Made by a program: the position numbers and the translations under genes
Shown: one piece after another, positions 1-7,113 of the stretch
Layout of the letters: each line of letters starts with the position of its first letter
How positions within the stretch are numbered: the stretch's first letter is position 1
Assembly: GCA_965216155.1 (NCBI GenBank)
Contig: CBDCFD010000005.1
Coordinates: forward strand, 1-64,000
From: CATOSP01 sp965216155
GTDB lineage: Bacteria > Chloroflexota > Dehalococcoidia > Lucifugimonadales > UBA3495
Direction: 5' to 3'
DNA: 64,000 bases
The notes under the pieces: model-generated
Databases searched by the model: none
Told to the model about the DNA's origin: nothing
Seen by the model: only the letters and a program-made list of their open reading frames with translations

Positions 1-783
1 CGCAGCAAACAGCCCTGACGCAATGATCCGCGACTCGGGTCCTACGATGCAGCGTTCGGTAATGAACTGGCTCACCGAATCGGCGCCGGCGATTTGTGTC
101 ACCGGCTCTTCCTCAGGTTCGGGGTCCTCATGATCGACCGTCAGGGTTTCGGCCGACTGGTCTTGAGGACTCTCTTCTATGGGTCCGTCCAAGGCGGGTC
201 CGTGCAGGGCCTGAGCTTCGACCCTGGGCATCCGCTCTACAGCGTCGGCGCAATACGCCAATAGGCCGAGGTATTTGTCCAGCCCCCCGAAGTCGCTCCA
301 CGCGATGGGTTGGCCGTCAATCGCGGAAGCATCCAGCGCGAACGATATCGAGTCAACCTCAAATCGCCGGCGGTATTCCGGCGGGCATGACCAAACGGGG
401 GTCAACATCCCCAGCCGTAAAGAGCGGTCCAGGAGGTACATGCAGGAACGAGCGGAACGGAGGCTGGGCTCGGCTTCGGACAGGGGAAGCCCGGAGCAGA
501 CCGACTCCAGCGTCCGGTGGCTTTGCATTGCGGAGAAGGCGAATGCGCCGCGGACCTGGTTGGTGGCGCAGCGGGCCAGTTCCGCTTGGCCCCTAATTCT
601 GAGGGGATTGAACACCTCAACTACATGGCCGGTCTCGGTGGTCACCACGTCACGCTGGGCAGGAAGGTGGGCCGGGGTTATCTGGCCCTTTCTGACCGCC
701 GTCCAATAGGAGATGGCCAAGGCTAAATTCTCCCTGACCATCTGAATCTCCAACTCCGGCCCAAAGGACTCTATCGTCGCCAT
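1..783 (-). CDS. Unknown protein, C-terminus outside window; possible phage-primase-type tail
   Basis: An open frame of 261 codons starts at ATG 783 and runs off the left edge without a stop. The start has an AAGG-containing stretch a few bases upstream. The protein begins MATIESFGPELEIQ. Residues about 60-180 are soluble and of no family I recognise, followed by an acidic Pro/Glu-rich linker. The last visible segment (FITERCIVGPESRIIASGLF) resembles the motif that opens the C-terminal winged-helix region of P4-type phage/plasmid primases. That resemblance is from memory and covers only the tail, so no function is claimed. It lies 24 bp downstream of the dehydrogenase stop on the same strand and could be cotranscribed. 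Confidence 0.6.
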   Translation of the reverse strand, partial: MATIESFGPELEIQMVRENLALAISYWTAVRKGQITPAHLPAQRDVVTTETGHVVEVFNPLRIRGQAELARCATNQVRGAFAFSAMQSHRTLESVCSGLPLSEAEPSLRSARSCMYLLDRSLRLGMLTPVWSCPPEYRRRFEVDSISFALDASAIDGQPIAWSDFGGLDKYLGLLAYCADAVERMPRVEAQALHGPALDGPIEESPQDQSAETLTVDHEDPEPEEEPVTQIAGADSVSQFITERCIVGPESRIIASGLFAA

Positions 784-807
784 GTCCTTAGCCTTGGCGT
801 GGGATAT

Positions 808-1779
808 CTACTCGTTAATATTCATCACGACTTTGATGACGTTGTCGGTCCGCTGCTCGTACATGTCGTAGGCCTGCTGGACCTGGGAAAGCCCAACATG
901 GTGGGTAAGGAGCTTGCCAGGGTCGCACCAGCCGCGTTCCCTTAAGCCGACAATCTCCCGGATGTGGGATATGGGGTCCCCGCTGCGGGCGCCGGTCGTG
1001 GGAATAATCCGGGGCTGCTTGTCCATCAACCAGTGGTATTCCACCGGTACCCAGTCCTCGCTGGCGATTCCGAAGACGATGACCGTGCCAAACTGGCGGA
1101 CGAGCCGGAAGCACATGTTAAAGGTGTCCGGGTAACCCGCGGCCTCGACTACGACGTCCGGGCCTTCGCCTCCGGTGATCTCAAGCACGGCTTCGCCTAT
1201 CTCCTCCCGGCTGGGGTTTACAGTGTGCGTCGCCCCCATCTCTTTGGACTTCTCTAGCCGGTAGTCCAGCAGGTCTGCGCCGATTACCGCGCGCGCGCCC
1301 ATCCTGGATGTCAGCATGGTAAAGCTCAGCCCGATGCTGCCCTGGCCCAGGACCAAGACGGTCTTGCCCAGCAAGTTGGGCATCTGTTGGCAGGAGAAAA
1401 GTACCGTCCCGGAGGGCTGGCACATTACCCACTCATCGAGGCTGCCGTGGTCGGGCAAAAGCGCCATCCTGTTGGGGTCGGAGACGATGTACTCTGCCAG
1501 TCCCCCCGTCTCTCCGGCGGGAATCACAATGGCGCGCTGGCCCTCGCGGAACGCATCGGTCCGGCTCTCTACGACGACTCCCGCCACCTCGTGGCACGGA
1601 CGGCCCGGGGCCATGGGGTAACGGTCTTCCGGCAGGACGGGCCCGTAGCTGCCGCGGATGTCGCTGCCGCACACCGACGCCCTCTCAATCTTGATCAAGC
1701 ACTGACCCTCAGCCGGGGCCGGCGTCTCGACGTCTATAAGTTCAAAGTGTTTCGGGCTGGTCAGTCTGGCTGCTCTCAT
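808..1779 (-). CDS. Zinc-type alcohol dehydrogenase (MDR superfamily), short form
   Basis: This 323-residue medium-chain dehydrogenase/reductase probably oxidises an alcohol or polyol with NAD(P). The N-terminal GroES-like domain carries the catalytic-zinc pattern: CGSD near residue 37 and GRPCHEVAG near 60. The Rossmann domain has the nucleotide motif VLGQGSIGL near residue 145. The four-cysteine structural zinc loop of classical ADHs is missing, unlike in the neighbour at 3307-4323. The substrate cannot be read from the sequence. The 96 bp upstream separate it from the IS66 element, which may have cut it off from an original partner gene. Confidence 0.85.
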   Translation of the reverse strand: MRAARLTSPKHFELIDVETPAPAEGQCLIKIERASVCGSDIRGSYGPVLPEDRYPMAPGRPCHEVAGVVVESRTDAFREGQRAIVIPAGETGGLAEYIVSDPNRMALLPDHGSLDEWVMCQPSGTVLFSCQQMPNLLGKTVLVLGQGSIGLSFTMLTSRMGARAVIGADLLDYRLEKSKEMGATHTVNPSREEIGEAVLEITGGEGPDVVVEAAGYPDTFNMCFRLVRQFGTVIVFGIASEDWVPVEYHWLMDKQPRIIPTTGARSGDPISHIREIVGLRERGWCDPGKLLTHHVGLSQVQQAYDMYEQRTDNVIKVVMNINE

Positions 1780-1875
1780 AACTCTCGGTTACTCCCTTCG
1801 GGTCATAACTCTGTAAGGTCAAATCCCGGTGTATCTTAATATGAGACCGTCTCCACAGCAAGCAACGGCTCGACT

Positions 1876-1892
1876 GTAACTGTTCAGACTGG
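1876..1892. repeat. Left terminal inverted repeat of IS66 element
   Basis: The 17 bp GTAACTGTTCAGACTGG match the other end of the element perfectly in inverted orientation. They lie 8 bp beyond the transposase stop codon. Confidence 0.92.
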
Positions 1893-3257
1893 GGCGAGTT
1901 GGGGTTGGGAGAGGATGGAGTTCAGGGCATGGTAGGGGTTGCAGCCTCGCAAGCGCCATGTGCCGAACAAGGAAGCGAGGATACTCTTGGTTTCGCTTCC
2001 CTGCTCCGAACGGGTCCCGCCGCTGATCTTCCGGCTCACCACCGTTGGGCGCAGGCTGCGCTCCGCCGCGTTGTTGTCCGCGCTCACCCGGGGATCGGCG
2101 ACGAAAGCGAACAACTCCGGCAAGAAGCGTTCCACCCGCTGGCACAGCACCCTCATGGGCGCATCGCCGTCCAGGTAAGGCTTGCAGATGGACCATAGCC
2201 GCTTCCGGCGCTGCTGTTGCAGCTTTACCCGCTGGGCCCGCTGCACCGTTTCCGGCAGGCCCGGGTCAGGGCCGGGATATGCCTGCGCCTGGTCATACAC
2301 CTCCCGCACCTGGTGGGCCCATTCGGCCAGTCCTTGGTGTTGAGGGTATCGCTCCTTCAGTTGGTGGATGTCCCGCAGGAGATGGGTCCAACATCTCTGA
2401 TGCAGCCCTTGATGCACGTTGTAAGCGCCGTAGAAGTCACTGACCAGCACCCCGTCAAACTCATCCCCCAACACCTCCGCAACCACTTGCCTTCCCCGGC
2501 TGGCCCGGCGGAGGAAGTAACGTACTTCCGGATTGCTGAAGCTCCAGAGATACCCGTTGCGGCCATCTTCCCGCCAGCCTGTCTCGTCCCCATACACCAC
2601 CGGACTGGCTCGAATCTCTTGCTGTAGCTGGTTGTACTCCTCCTGGCCTAGCCTGGCCACTCCACGCACCAAGGCCACCAGTTCCCCCACGCTAAGGCCC
2701 AGTCTGTAGCGCCACTTCAGGTAGCGTTGAATCACCCCATAGGGAAGCCGGCACTCCTCCCGGAGCACGCATACTTCCTGCTGGACTGAGATTCCCACCC
2801 GTTGCCGCCCTACCGCGAGGGCGCTCCAATCCGGTTCCGGGGACCACCGCTGCCCGCACTTCCGGCAAGTGCGTTCCAACACCACGTGCTCAGTTACCCG
2901 CGCCCGCACCCGGGGTATGGTTATAATCTGGCGGCGCCGGCGCACCCTCCCGCCGGCCAGAGGGACCCGGCAACCGGGACAACTGGCCGTGGCGTGCTCT
3001 ACCCTATGGGTCGGCTCCTCCCGACGCCGGACAAACCCGTGGGTACGCTTCTTGCGTTCTTTCTTGGAGCGGGCTGGCCGGTTGGCCTTGGCCCAAGAAG
3101 GTGGCTTCCTCTCCTTCAGTCCGGCATCCAGCGGCCTCTGTTGGCCTTCCAACTCTGCAATCCGGGCTTCCTGGGCCTCGATTAAGCTGATGAGTTGACC
3201 GATTATCTCAATCAATTCCTCCCGGGAAGCCCCGGCTAAATTCACAGGCAGTTTCAT
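1884..3257 (-). CDS. IS66 family transposase
   Basis: This 457-residue DDE transposase moves the surrounding IS element. The N-terminus has a coiled-coil stretch (LIEAQEARIAELEGQ, about residues 26-40) and a basic region. A zinc-ribbon-like segment follows, with CPGC near residue 94 and CRKC near 135. The catalytic core shows the IS66 pattern: YGDETG, then SDFYGAY, then NNAAERSLRP near residue 395. The frame is uninterrupted and full length for single-gene IS66 elements, so it may still be active. The start is the ATG 49 bp inside the right inverted repeat. Confidence 0.95.
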   Translation of the reverse strand: MKLPVNLAGASREELIEIIGQLISLIEAQEARIAELEGQQRPLDAGLKERKPPSWAKANRPARSKKERKKRTHGFVRRREEPTHRVEHATASCPGCRVPLAGGRVRRRRQIITIPRVRARVTEHVVLERTCRKCGQRWSPEPDWSALAVGRQRVGISVQQEVCVLREECRLPYGVIQRYLKWRYRLGLSVGELVALVRGVARLGQEEYNQLQQEIRASPVVYGDETGWREDGRNGYLWSFSNPEVRYFLRRASRGRQVVAEVLGDEFDGVLVSDFYGAYNVHQGLHQRCWTHLLRDIHQLKERYPQHQGLAEWAHQVREVYDQAQAYPGPDPGLPETVQRAQRVKLQQQRRKRLWSICKPYLDGDAPMRVLCQRVERFLPELFAFVADPRVSADNNAAERSLRPTVVSRKISGGTRSEQGSETKSILASLFGTWRLRGCNPYHALNSILSQPQLAPV

Positions 3258-3289
3258 GCTCGTAGTCTATCTGGCTCATCAGATTTAGG

Positions 3290-3306
3290 CCAGTCTGAAC
3301 AGTTAC
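3290..3306. repeat. Right terminal inverted repeat of IS66 element
   Basis: This is a perfect reverse complement of positions 1876-1892. It ends one base before the TAG stop (3307-3309, minus strand) of the adjacent dehydrogenase gene. Confidence 0.92.
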
Positions 3307-4323
3307 CTAGTCAAACACAAACACGCACTTTCCCGTCGTCGCTCCGTCGAAGGTCTGGAAGGCTTCGATGGCCTGGTCCAGGGTATAGCGGTGCGTGATG
3401 TGGCGGTCCAGCGGGGCCTTGGTCTCGACGAAAAAGCGGGCGATTTCGATTAACTCCGACTTGCTGAAGGTCCAGGAACCGAAGATGGTGATTACCTTAA
3501 AGATAACGTCGCGGGTGAAGTCGATTTCGGCGGGAGCGCCGATGCCCACGTAGCAGGAGCGGGCGAAGGGCGCCAGGCAGGTCAAGACCTGCTGCCGGGC
3601 CGTTGGGTTGCCGGAAGTTTCCAATGAGGCCGAGGCTCCCCTGCCGCCGGTCAAGTCACGGATGGCCTGCACCGGGTCAGTTTCCGACGGGTTGATCACG
3701 TAGTCCGCGCCCACATCCCGGGCCAAGGCAAGCCGCTCCGGTACGACGTCAACCGCGATCACCCTCGCGCCCATCGCCTTGGCCGAGAGGGTCCCGCTCA
3801 GGCCGACAGGCCCCTGTCCGAACACCGCCACCGTGTCCTTCCCGGATATGTCCATCTTGTTCAGGCCGTTCCAAGCGGTGCCGGTGCCGCAGGAGATGGC
3901 CGCTCCCTCCTCGAAGGAAAGCTCATCGGGCAGATGCACCAGGGAACGGGAAGGTACAAGGATGTAGTCGGCGTTGGCCCCGTGGCCCGTGCCGCCGCCG
4001 TATGTAACGCGCCCGTGGGGGCAAAGCTGCTCGTACCCCATCGCGCAATTCTCGCAAACGCCGCAACCGGCGTAATGGTGGCACATCACCCGGTCGCCCA
4101 GCTTGAGCCCCGGAGGCGCGCCCGGCCCCAACTCCTCGATAACCCCGCAGGGTTCATGCCCCGTAATCATAACCGTCGGCCCCGCGTCCCGGTAACGGTG
4201 CAGGTCCGACCCGCAAAGCCCCGACGCCCGCACCCGCAAAACCGCATCCCCCGGCCCGGCGTGAGGGTCTGGAAACTCCTGAATCTCGGCCTCTCTATTG
4301 CCTTTGAAGGTTACGCCGCGCAT
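3307..4323 (-). CDS. Zinc-dependent alcohol/threonine-type dehydrogenase (MDR)
   Basis: This 338-residue NAD(P)-dependent dehydrogenase has both zinc sites of the classical family. The catalytic site shows LCGSDLH near residue 37 and GHEPCG near 55. The structural loop CGVCENCAMGYEQLC lies near residues 88-102. The cofactor motif is VFGQGPVGL near 165. It resembles threonine-3-dehydrogenase and sorbitol-dehydrogenase-like enzymes, but the substrate is not determinable. Its stop codon is the first codon outside the IS66 element. The ending KCVFVFD looks like a natural family C-terminus, so the insertion seems to have spared the coding sequence. Confidence 0.88.
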   Translation of the reverse strand: MRGVTFKGNREAEIQEFPDPHAGPGDAVLRVRASGLCGSDLHRYRDAGPTVMITGHEPCGVIEELGPGAPPGLKLGDRVMCHHYAGCGVCENCAMGYEQLCPHGRVTYGGGTGHGANADYILVPSRSLVHLPDELSFEEGAAISCGTGTAWNGLNKMDISGKDTVAVFGQGPVGLSGTLSAKAMGARVIAVDVVPERLALARDVGADYVINPSETDPVQAIRDLTGGRGASASLETSGNPTARQQVLTCLAPFARSCYVGIGAPAEIDFTRDVIFKVITIFGSWTFSKSELIEIARFFVETKAPLDRHITHRYTLDQAIEAFQTFDGATTGKCVFVFD

Positions 4324-4410
4324 GGTGTACCTCCCGGTTTGGGTGTATCAAGTTGGTTGGGGGTATGATACCCGCTGGAGGGCGGGATGGGGAGTGGAGG
4401 AGAGGGGTGG

Positions 4411-5175
4411 CTACCGGCAGAGCAGATCGTAAGCCTCGGTCATAGCTAGGGCGTCGTTATTTGCAACAAGATCGCAAGCCGTTTCGCCATCATCGTTCCT
4501 GGCTCTGAAGTTCGCGCCATGATCCAAGAACAATTTGATGACTGCCGGGTTTTCACCCAGAGCCGCTGCCCAATGCAGAGGCGTCAAGCCGTCATCGCTT
4601 CTTGCATTGATGTCCGCGCCGCGGTCCAGCAGCAACGCGATTACCGACGGCTCTTCATTATTCGCCGCCGCCGAATGCAGGGGAGTCCTGTCGTCACTGT
4701 CTCTTGCATGGATGTCCACACCGCGGTCCAGCAACAACGCTATAACGGACGGTTCGCTGTTATTTACCGCCGCGAGATGAAGGGGCGTCGCGCCGCTACC
4801 GAACCTTGCATGGATGTCCGCGCCGCGTTCAAGGAGCAATGCGATAACCGCTGGATCCGCGTTGTTCGCTGCCGCCATATGCAGGGGCGTCCTGCCGCTG
4901 TCGTCCCTTGCTCCGATGTCCGCGCCGCGGTCCAGTTTCGCACGCACATCCGCTACTTCAGCGTCGCGCCAGAAATCCACGTCCATCCAGTTCCCGCTTC
5001 CGGAGTCCATAGCTGGTACTGGTAGAGTCTCGGTTGACTCTGCCGAAGTCCGGTTCGTGTTGCTAGAATCTCCGTTCGTGCTATCGGAGTCCTCACACGC
5101 CAAAACCGCCGACATGATTAGCGCAACTATGCCCAACGCCAACAGCGAGTGTGGACCGTTCCAGAGTCTGGTCAT
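4411..5175 (-). CDS. Ankyrin-repeat lipoprotein
   Basis: This 254-residue protein has an N-terminal signal segment ending in a lipobox-like site (residues about 10-27, ...SAVLAC). A Ser/Thr/Asn-rich linker follows, so it is probably a lipid-anchored protein facing outward. Residues about 80-250 hold five ankyrin repeats with the TPLHxAA core. The repeats are spaced 34 residues apart rather than 33, and the central ones are nearly identical, which points to recent internal duplication. Ankyrin repeats bind proteins; the partner is unknown. Its ATG overlaps the stop of the pentapeptide-repeat gene upstream (ATGA at 5175-5172), which suggests translational coupling. Confidence 0.85.
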   Translation of the reverse strand: MTRLWNGPHSLLALGIVALIMSAVLACEDSDSTNGDSSNTNRTSAESTETLPVPAMDSGSGNWMDVDFWRDAEVADVRAKLDRGADIGARDDSGRTPLHMAAANNADPAVIALLLERGADIHARFGSGATPLHLAAVNNSEPSVIALLLDRGVDIHARDSDDRTPLHSAAANNEEPSVIALLLDRGADINARSDDGLTPLHWAAALGENPAVIKLFLDHGANFRARNDDGETACDLVANNDALAMTEAYDLLCR

Positions 5176-5942
5176 TGGTGCTGTTTTCCTTTCAGGTGAT
5201 CGGGAAATATAGTTGACGGGTCAGTTTTGGCGGAATCCACCTGTTCTTGAGTAAGGTTTCTCGCTTCCCGGAGGTCAACGTTTCTGAGGTCTGCATTCCG
5301 AAGATTGGCATTGGTGAAGTACGTCTCCTGGATGTTCGAGCTTGTAAATTCGGCTCGCTCAAGGTCAGCTCCATCGAAGTCTGTATGATGAAGCTCAGCA
5401 CCGATGAGACGTGCATTTCGGAGATTAGCATCTTTGAGAACTGCCCATTTTAGTTTGCCACCAACAAGGTCTGCCTCTTGGAGGTTAGCGCAAATCAGGT
5501 CTGACCCTTCCAGGTTAGCAGATGACAAGTCTGCCCCTTGAAGTCTGGCGTTCGAAAGTTTAGTTCCCTCAAGATCGGCTGAACTGAGATTTGCACCCTG
5601 GAGATTACCATATCTGACGTTCGCCCGTCGGAGAATGCTGTACTCAAGAAGGGTGTTTCGCAGGTTAGTACCACTCAAGTCTACCCCCTGGATGTCAGTA
5701 CGAGTCAGGTCGAGCCTTTGTTCTGCCCCCTCATATTTGGTATTGCGCCGTCCCAGAACGGTCAGAATAGCCTGGATGTCTGTAAGAACCCTTTTATATG
5801 GCTGCTTAGCCTTTGGCTGCATCTCCCATTGTGAGTTCTCCCTCACGTAGGCCGTCATCACCTCCATCACCTGCCAATGGTCTTTGGATGAATCTTTAGC
5901 AATTCGTTCCAGAGCGTATATTCCGCCCAAACGTATTGCCAT
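5172..5942 (-). CDS. Pentapeptide-repeat protein, downstream part of a gene split by a stop codon
   Basis: The 256-residue frame starts at ATG 5942. A short helical segment is followed, from about residue 75, by many A(D/N)LxX pentapeptide repeats (for example GANLSSADLEG), which fold as a right-handed quadrilateral beta-helix. The ending NLTQEQVDSAKTD is typical of this family. The family's usual N-terminal part (ITERFTRAIDQLGS) lies upstream in the same frame but behind a TAA at 5994-5996, so this is the 3' part of a 363-codon ancestral gene (5172-6263). It may still be made by internal initiation. The molecular role is unknown. Confidence 0.85.
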   Translation of the reverse strand: MAIRLGGIYALERIAKDSSKDHWQVMEVMTAYVRENSQWEMQPKAKQPYKRVLTDIQAILTVLGRRNTKYEGAEQRLDLTRTDIQGVDLSGTNLRNTLLEYSILRRANVRYGNLQGANLSSADLEGTKLSNARLQGADLSSANLEGSDLICANLQEADLVGGKLKWAVLKDANLRNARLIGAELHHTDFDGADLERAEFTSSNIQETYFTNANLRNADLRNVDLREARNLTQEQVDSAKTDPSTIFPDHLKGKQHQ

Positions 5943-5993
5943 GCTATCTTGGCTGCCGAGCTGGTCAATGGCTCTGGTGAACCGCTCGGTAAT

Positions 5994-5996
5994 TTA
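5994..5996 (-). other. In-frame TAA splitting the pentapeptide-repeat gene
   Basis: The TAA is flanked in one frame by EVTQES before it and ITERFTRAIDQLGS after it. The expected residue is Gln (CAA), so one transition gives the stop. Confidence 0.8.
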
Positions 5997-6263
5997 GCTC
6001 TCTTGGGTGACTTCAATCGTCCGCTCTGCTGCTGTGGCGCGTCGCCATGCAACATAAAGGGTCCAGAATACCCCAAATCCCAAGGCAATCTGTGCCAAGG
6101 TTTTGACAAATTCCACATGAGGTGGCACCTGGTCTTTATCTGAAATGGTTTGCCACGTTGGGACTACCCAGAAAGGTACAAATGCCACGACAACCAAGGC
6201 AAGTATCACCAGCACAACTAGAGTCTGCCAAGACCGGCGTACCCATCCCATCAGTTTGCCCAT
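5994..6263 (-). CDS. Two-helix membrane anchor, N-terminal part of the split pentapeptide-repeat gene
   Basis: An 89-residue frame has two transmembrane segments (about residues 12-33 and 53-74). It ends in ERTIEVTQES immediately before TAA. The start ATG 6263 has AAGGA about six bases upstream. In related proteins this juxtamembrane segment continues straight into ITERFTRAIDQLGS and the pentapeptide repeats. Here that continuation is present in the same frame directly after the stop. A single C-to-T change (CAA to TAA) would explain the break. Confidence 0.75.
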   Translation of the reverse strand: MGKLMGWVRRSWQTLVVLVILALVVVAFVPFWVVPTWQTISDKDQVPPHVEFVKTLAQIALGFGVFWTLYVAWRRATAAERTIEVTQES

Positions 6264-6412
6264 ATCGATCCTTATCCCCCTTAGCCGATCTCGTCTGGTT
6301 TACTTTTGCTAATTTAGGCAATATCCACAGGAGAGGAATAGCACTGCGCTATCATATTTAACAGCCCCGTCTAGGTTGCCATTTTGTATGGTAAACCTAT
6401 ATGCTCTTGCCC

Positions 6413-6649
6413 ATGAAAACCACCATAGACATCAACGACGAACTTTACCAGGCGGCCAAGAAAAAGGTGGATGAGGACGGCAGAACCTTCTCCGCCTTGG
6501 TTGAGGCTGCCCTGCGGGTGTACCTGCGCGATTCCTTGCCCTTCGAGCTAAAGTGGGTAACCAGGTCCGGCAAGCCTAGGCCGGGCATAGACTTCACCAG
6601 CAGGGACTTTCTCTATGGTTTCTCGGACAACTCCCCCGATAGCGATTGA
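6413..6649 (+). CDS. VapB-like antitoxin (ribbon-helix-helix type)
   Basis: This 78-residue protein begins MKTTIDINDELYQAAKKKV, the usual start of CopG/RHH-type antitoxins that bind DNA as dimers and autoregulate. An ATG 12 bases upstream (6401) is possible, but the family alignment favours 6413. The C-terminal part (FELKWVTRSGKPRPGIDF) is the region expected to grip the toxin. It overlaps the PIN-domain gene by 35 bp, the usual antitoxin-first layout. Confidence 0.85.
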   Translation: MKTTIDINDELYQAAKKKVDEDGRTFSALVEAALRVYLRDSLPFELKWVTRSGKPRPGIDFTSRDFLYGFSDNSPDSD

Positions 6650-7064
6650 TACGAATGTGCTGGTGTACGCGCATCGTGATGAAATGGACAAGCACGACGC
6701 TGCGAAGGTACTGATCCGGCGGCTCGTTGGCGGGGACACGCCCTGGGGCATCCCGGTGTTTTGCATAGGCGAGTTCCTGCGTGTGGTTACGCATCGCGGA
6801 TTTTTCCCCTCACCCACACCTTTGGACGAAGCTCTGGAAGTTATTGACTCTCTTCTACAAAGTCCCAGCGTCCGCTTATTGCAGCCCGGAGACAGGTATT
6901 GGAAGATTTTCAACCGTGTGGCACTCCAGGCCAATGTGTCGGGAAACCTGGTGTTTGACGCCCAGATTGTGGCCGTTTGCATGGAGCACGGTTTTCAGAC
7001 AATAGTATCGGACGACAGGGATATGCGGCGGTTTGAAGGCATAGAAGCAATCCCTATAGCTTGA
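6615..7064 (+). CDS. VapC-like PIN-domain toxin (putative RNase)
   Basis: This 149-residue PIN-domain protein is presumably a Mg-dependent endoribonuclease that is neutralised by the upstream VapB-like protein. The acidic active-site residues are all visible: Asp in AIDTNVLVYA (near residue 12), Glu in CIGEFLRVV (near 53), Asp in LVFDAQIVA (near 115) and the VSDDRDM segment near 130. The frame is intact and of normal family length, so the module may be functional. Confidence 0.88.
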   Translation: MVSRTTPPIAIDTNVLVYAHRDEMDKHDAAKVLIRRLVGGDTPWGIPVFCIGEFLRVVTHRGFFPSPTPLDEALEVIDSLLQSPSVRLLQPGDRYWKIFNRVALQANVSGNLVFDAQIVAVCMEHGFQTIVSDDRDMRRFEGIEAIPIA

Positions 7065-7113
7065 GGCAGATTCCCCTACATTCTTGACAGGCAGTTGCCT
7101 GCGGAGGTTTACA

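Larger units (their letters stand above)
1876..3306 (-). mobile_element. Complete IS66-family insertion sequence
   Basis: A 1431-bp element is bounded by perfect 17-bp terminal inverted repeats (GTAACTGTTCAGACTGG at 1876-1892 and its reverse complement at 3290-3306). The ends start with GTAA, as IS66 ends commonly do. It carries one transposase gene and no tnpA/tnpB accessory genes, like the single-gene (ISBst12-like) IS66 subgroup. The 8-bp flanks (gctcgact on the left, ctagtcaa on the right) do not match, so no target duplication is visible. The right end directly abuts the stop codon of the neighbouring dehydrogenase. Confidence 0.92.

Noticed and set aside
5172..6263. Pentapeptide-repeat protein as a quinolone-resistance (Qnr/MfpA) type gyrase protector.
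   Set aside because: The membrane anchor, the interrupted gene and the NLTQEQ-type ending belong to the general pentapeptide family. Nothing points to Qnr.
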